Below are positions 60,845 through 64,000 of a stretch of DNA of 64,000 nt, piece after piece. Under the pieces are notes generated by a model. It did no database searches. It was given only the letters and a program-made list of their open reading frames with translations, and was not told the DNA's origin. The stretch covers positions 2,232,001 to 2,296,000 of the forward strand of contig JAETXT010000006.1 of assembly GCA_019188255.1 (NCBI GenBank). Direction: 5' to 3'. Position numbers and translations under genes: made by a program. Numbering within the stretch: position 1 is the first letter of the stretch; the number at the start of each line of letters is the position of its first letter. The stretch is from Verticillium longisporum (lineage: Eukaryota; Ascomycota; Sordariomycetes; Glomerellales; Plectosphaerellaceae).

Positions 60845-63800
60845 TCAGGCGTCGAAATGCAACTTCATATTCACGGGAGACGGCGAAAACTCTCTCCAGA
60901 AGACGTCCATGTATCGATCCAACCCTGCCGCATCTCCGTCATCGACGGTCTTGATCTCGCCCTGTGGGCCAGGTGCCTTTCGTACATTTTTGAGACGTGC
61001 CACGGCGCGAAACATGCTGACGAGTACGAACCGACTGAGAGGACTGGCGAGAGCCTGGTTGGGGCCGTAGCCGACAAAGTGGTAGCTGTCAAGGGGTCGG
61101 GTGACCAATATATCGTTCGGTCGGGGATACACCTCGGCATTGAATGCGAGATCAGACTACATCTACATGTCAGCTTCAGTAGAGTGAACGGAATCGGATG
61201 AGCTCAAGTCACAGCCTACATATCTGATCACGAGCTTATCCCCGACTTTTAACGGTTGGGAGTGGCCTTGGACATCACTGTCTCGATTCACCGTCTTGAA
61301 GACGCTATAGTTACCGTTCAGCCCTACACCGCAGGGTTAGGTGATCTCGCTCATCGATGGACAGATGGAACAACTTACGGATGGCCTCCAGCGCATAATG
61401 CAGCAGCATGTCATCATGTTCATGGTCATCTGAAGCTGCTAGCTTCTGTAGAAGAGGCCAGTATTCAATCCCTGGTCCCAGATAGTAATCAACAACCTGG
61501 CATAGCATGCGAGATTGGTTGACGACGAATGCAGCCAGCGCAGGGATGATATCGACCCAGGCAACTTGGCAAACGCTGACGCCTGCAACGAGCAACTTGC
61601 GAATGAACTCATAGCCAAGCTTCTTCAATTTCTTTTCAGGGCCCTGACTTTCTGACTGGTGATCCTCGTTATCATGTAGCAGCATCAAAGCCGGGACATT
61701 ACTTATTTCAGTTTCGAGGCTGTCACCAATCGAAGCGGCAATAGGCTGGGCTCCGATACGGATGTTGTATAACAGGACCGGGTCCAGTCGCAAGAACAAG
61801 ACGGCAAATATCGACTGATTCAGAACATCAATATTAGTGACACCTAAAGCAAACGAGGTGGACTTACCACGAGTGTGGAGTGAAGATTCCTGGGGGTGTG
61901 CGCTCCGTCAACGTCTTCATGTGACTTCAGAGGCAATGGCAGCAAATGGCCGACGAAGTTGATCGGTACTATTCCGAGAATCAGCGGTTGTATGAATATC
62001 ATCAGATAACATGAACCTACTGGCATCGGCAAAACAGGCAACCAGGTCGATTTGCAGTGTCTGGGGAAGCCCTCCGATTTCCTCTGCCTCTAGGTAGATG
62101 CATCTTGATGATTGGCTGAACAAATTTCTGAATTCTTTCTCCAGGCTGGGACAGAAGATAGTCTTCTCCAGGCGAGCTCGCCTTTGCTCGAAATCTGTCG
62201 CATCGCCATACGGGCCCATTTGGTGATTAGGCTTCCCCATCAAGTACGTCAGCTGATGTCTCCAGCTATCGCCTCCAAAGGCGTCACTCCGGAGAATCTC
62301 CTTGACGGCAAGAGGATTAGAGACGTGAATCTGAGGACTCAAAGTCCTCGTACGATCGAAGGAGTACCGAGACTCTCGCTGTAGGCGCTCCACGATCATG
62401 CGGTTAGTCGTCGGCATGACCAACGGTAGGTGAGCGTATATACTGCTAGGGGAAAAGGCAGTTGGCAACGCTCGCAATACCAGCTTGTAGAACATACAAC
62501 CGTCATCGACCAGTGCATCAGATGCAGCCTCATGGTATCTGTTCATGTTCTAGTTATCTTTTACTCTGATTGAAGCAGACGGAAAGGCACTCACCCCTAG
62601 TTTGTGAGGTTGCCCGTATGGTAATCGATAGTATAGAATCGGTCGCCGCGAACTAAGCTTACTGCATCGGAGAGTATGGCTCGACTCAGCGTGTAGGGGG
62701 CGCACAACCCGCTACCGGGTATCATCAATGGCTTGGCATCTTCGCTGAGAAGACCGGGATAGAGTTCAACCATGTCCGGTTGCCCGTAAAGAGCCTGGAG
62801 GCGCTGTGCTACTGCGGGGTCTGAGGTTATGTGCTCAAAGCATGCATAAGGAAGCAAGCCAAAATACCTAAGACACTGAAGTGTCAGGCCGATCCCTGTG
62901 CCAAGAGGTGGATACATACTTGCGAAAATCATTGAGAGTAGCTACACGCAAGGCGCGAGCGTGGTTTATGCCAATAACTTCAATCATACGAAGTGCTCGG
63001 GGGATATTATTTGGGCCGAATGCGCCTACCATTTGTCAGACGTCAGACGAAGAAAGGGCAATGTCTCAAAGTTGCCTACCGGCAGCATCCTCGATGCTCT
63101 CGACCCAAATGCGAGCAAGATCGATGTCAGAGTAACGTCCATCCGGTCCTCTTGTCAAGCCACCAAAAGTACGGCGTTCGGGCTCACTGGGAACAGACTG
63201 CTCAAAGGCTGCAAAGATATGGGGGTCTGGAGCCCCCATTCTATCTTCAGGGCCTCGAAGCAATGACTCAAGATGCGCATCCATCCACTGGTAGGGAATT
63301 AGCTGGGTCGAAGTAGTGGAGGTCTCGAAGACTGTCCAGTACCTTCTCGTCTCTCTGGCTGATTGCCGAATGCCACCTATAGAGCCTTTGTCGACTGTCA
63401 GAAAATGTTCTGCTCGGATGTATATCTTGTGTCTCACAGGTTGAACTCGAAGCTGCATTGATTGCCGCCCCCTCGAGGGATCTTTTCCGTGTCTGTATCC
63501 ATTCGAGGGTCTAAACTCCTGGAAGACATGTTGGTATTTGAGCTGACGCACAGGTTGGTAGAGAACTTACCAGGTCGAAGCCGTCTGGTTGAGGCCAAGA
63601 ATGACACGGAGATAGTCGTGGAGAATAATGTTGACGTACAGGCCGCATACAATCAATCTTCCTGTTTGGAACAAGTCGTTGTCAAGGTTCTCAAGGGCTC
63701 GTTTCCTCATGTCCGAATCTTGGGTTCTGCTAGGCTGCGAAAACCTGTTGCGTTCATTGATCATTGCCAGTCTTTCCACAACCCAATTGTGATAGCGATT

Positions 63801-64000
63801 GAAGAACTGTTCGGTCAGTAGGTGTACAGGGCTCAGAGGGCACTCGGCCTGTCACTGACAACTAGGAGACAATTGACCCCGGGTGGAAAGCCATGGGTGC
63901 GCTTCTCACAAAAGGAGTCAGGCTTCAGCTTGCCATTCTTGAATGTTCTTATAGTGTTCTGTTCGTCTTGATTGGCACCATACAGCGGGGCGAGGTCAAG
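60845..64000 (-). CDS. Ppo/linoleate diol synthase-type fatty acid oxygenase, 3' part, with in-frame stop
   Basis: Twelve exons in the window (63860..64000, 63571..63806, 63438..63518, 63343..63385, 63287..63080, 63025..62920, 62867..62595, 62538..62021, 61968..61868, 61814..61379, 61323..61220, 61156..60845) encode about 852 codons; the 5' end lies beyond 64000. The first half is a heme dioxygenase: LDLAPLYGANQDEQ, FFNRYHNWVVERLA, and the proximal His and catalytic Tyr in LYRWHSAISQRDEK. The second half is P450-like, with ExxR in HYALEAIRLNGNY. At the position of the thiolate Cys (GPHxCLG in active relatives) the sequence is GPNQALAS, so the Cys is absent. PpoC/10R-DOX enzymes are also known to lack it. 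A TAG at 62597-62599 replaces a Trp conserved in LTNWG, so the gene may be a pseudogene. Confidence 0.88.

Overview
The window is nuclear DNA of a filamentous ascomycete, most likely a sordariomycete. The coding DNA is GC-rich and cut by short GT-AG introns of about 50-100 bases with CTAAC/CTGAC-type branch sites. The gene content is typical of that group: a Zn(II)2Cys6 regulator, a fungal rhodopsin-domain receptor, a Ppo/linoleate diol synthase-type oxygenase, a Sog2 RAM-pathway protein, a Cut12-domain protein and a GPI-type cupredoxin. The same TAGGTACC-rich low-complexity motif recurs in five intergenic spots. The order within Sordariomycetes cannot be fixed from sequence alone.

Layout, left to right: Zn2Cys6 regulator (1.95-4.65 kb, +); SCPx-type thiolase (5.8-7.2, +); multi-pass membrane protein (8.3-9.7, +); SDR oxidoreductase (9.9-10.8, -), divergent from a BTB-like protein (11.3-13.0, +); Cut12-domain coiled-coil protein (13.8-15.9, -); a 1,701-residue GHKL-ATPase/NO VEIN-like protein with eight exons (17.3-23.1, +); cytochrome b5-like protein (23.9-24.9, +); GPI-type cupredoxin (25.4-26.2, -); CENP-X/Mhf2 (29.2-29.8, -); ADP/ATP carrier (30.6-31.9, -); divergent ribosomal pair eS25/uS7 (35.0-36.7); GNAT (37.6-38.4, +); Scd6/Lsm14 (39.3-41.4, +); Rqc1/TCF25 (42.4-44.8, +); Atx1 copper chaperone (45.7-46.0, +); rhodopsin-domain membrane protein (46.5-48.0, -); small Cys-containing secreted protein (49.9-50.4, +); glutathione reductase (50.7-52.3, -); small RecQ helicase (53.1-54.7, -); Sog2 (57.0-60.1, +); and the 3' part of a Ppo-type oxygenase running off the right edge (60.8-64.0, -).

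There is no operon-like logic and no secondary-metabolite cluster. Most genes are housekeeping: translation (eS25, uS7), ribosome quality control (Rqc1), mRNA repression (Scd6), mitochondrial exchange (AAC), redox (GLR1), copper handling (Atx1, cupredoxin) and genome stability (Mhf2, RecQ). The accessory elements are the NO VEIN-like ATPase, the oxygenase with a dead-looking P450 half and an in-frame stop, and an inverted repeat near 55.4-56.0 kb.

A strong quality signal affects interpretation. Seven genes show nine places where the reading frame is restored only by adding one base to a short homopolymer. One of these is in the essential ribosomal protein uS7. All nine errors have the same sign (one base missing), so I treat them as sequencing or consensus errors and not as pseudogenes. 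Exon coordinates below were worked out by hand from splice signals and frame continuity.
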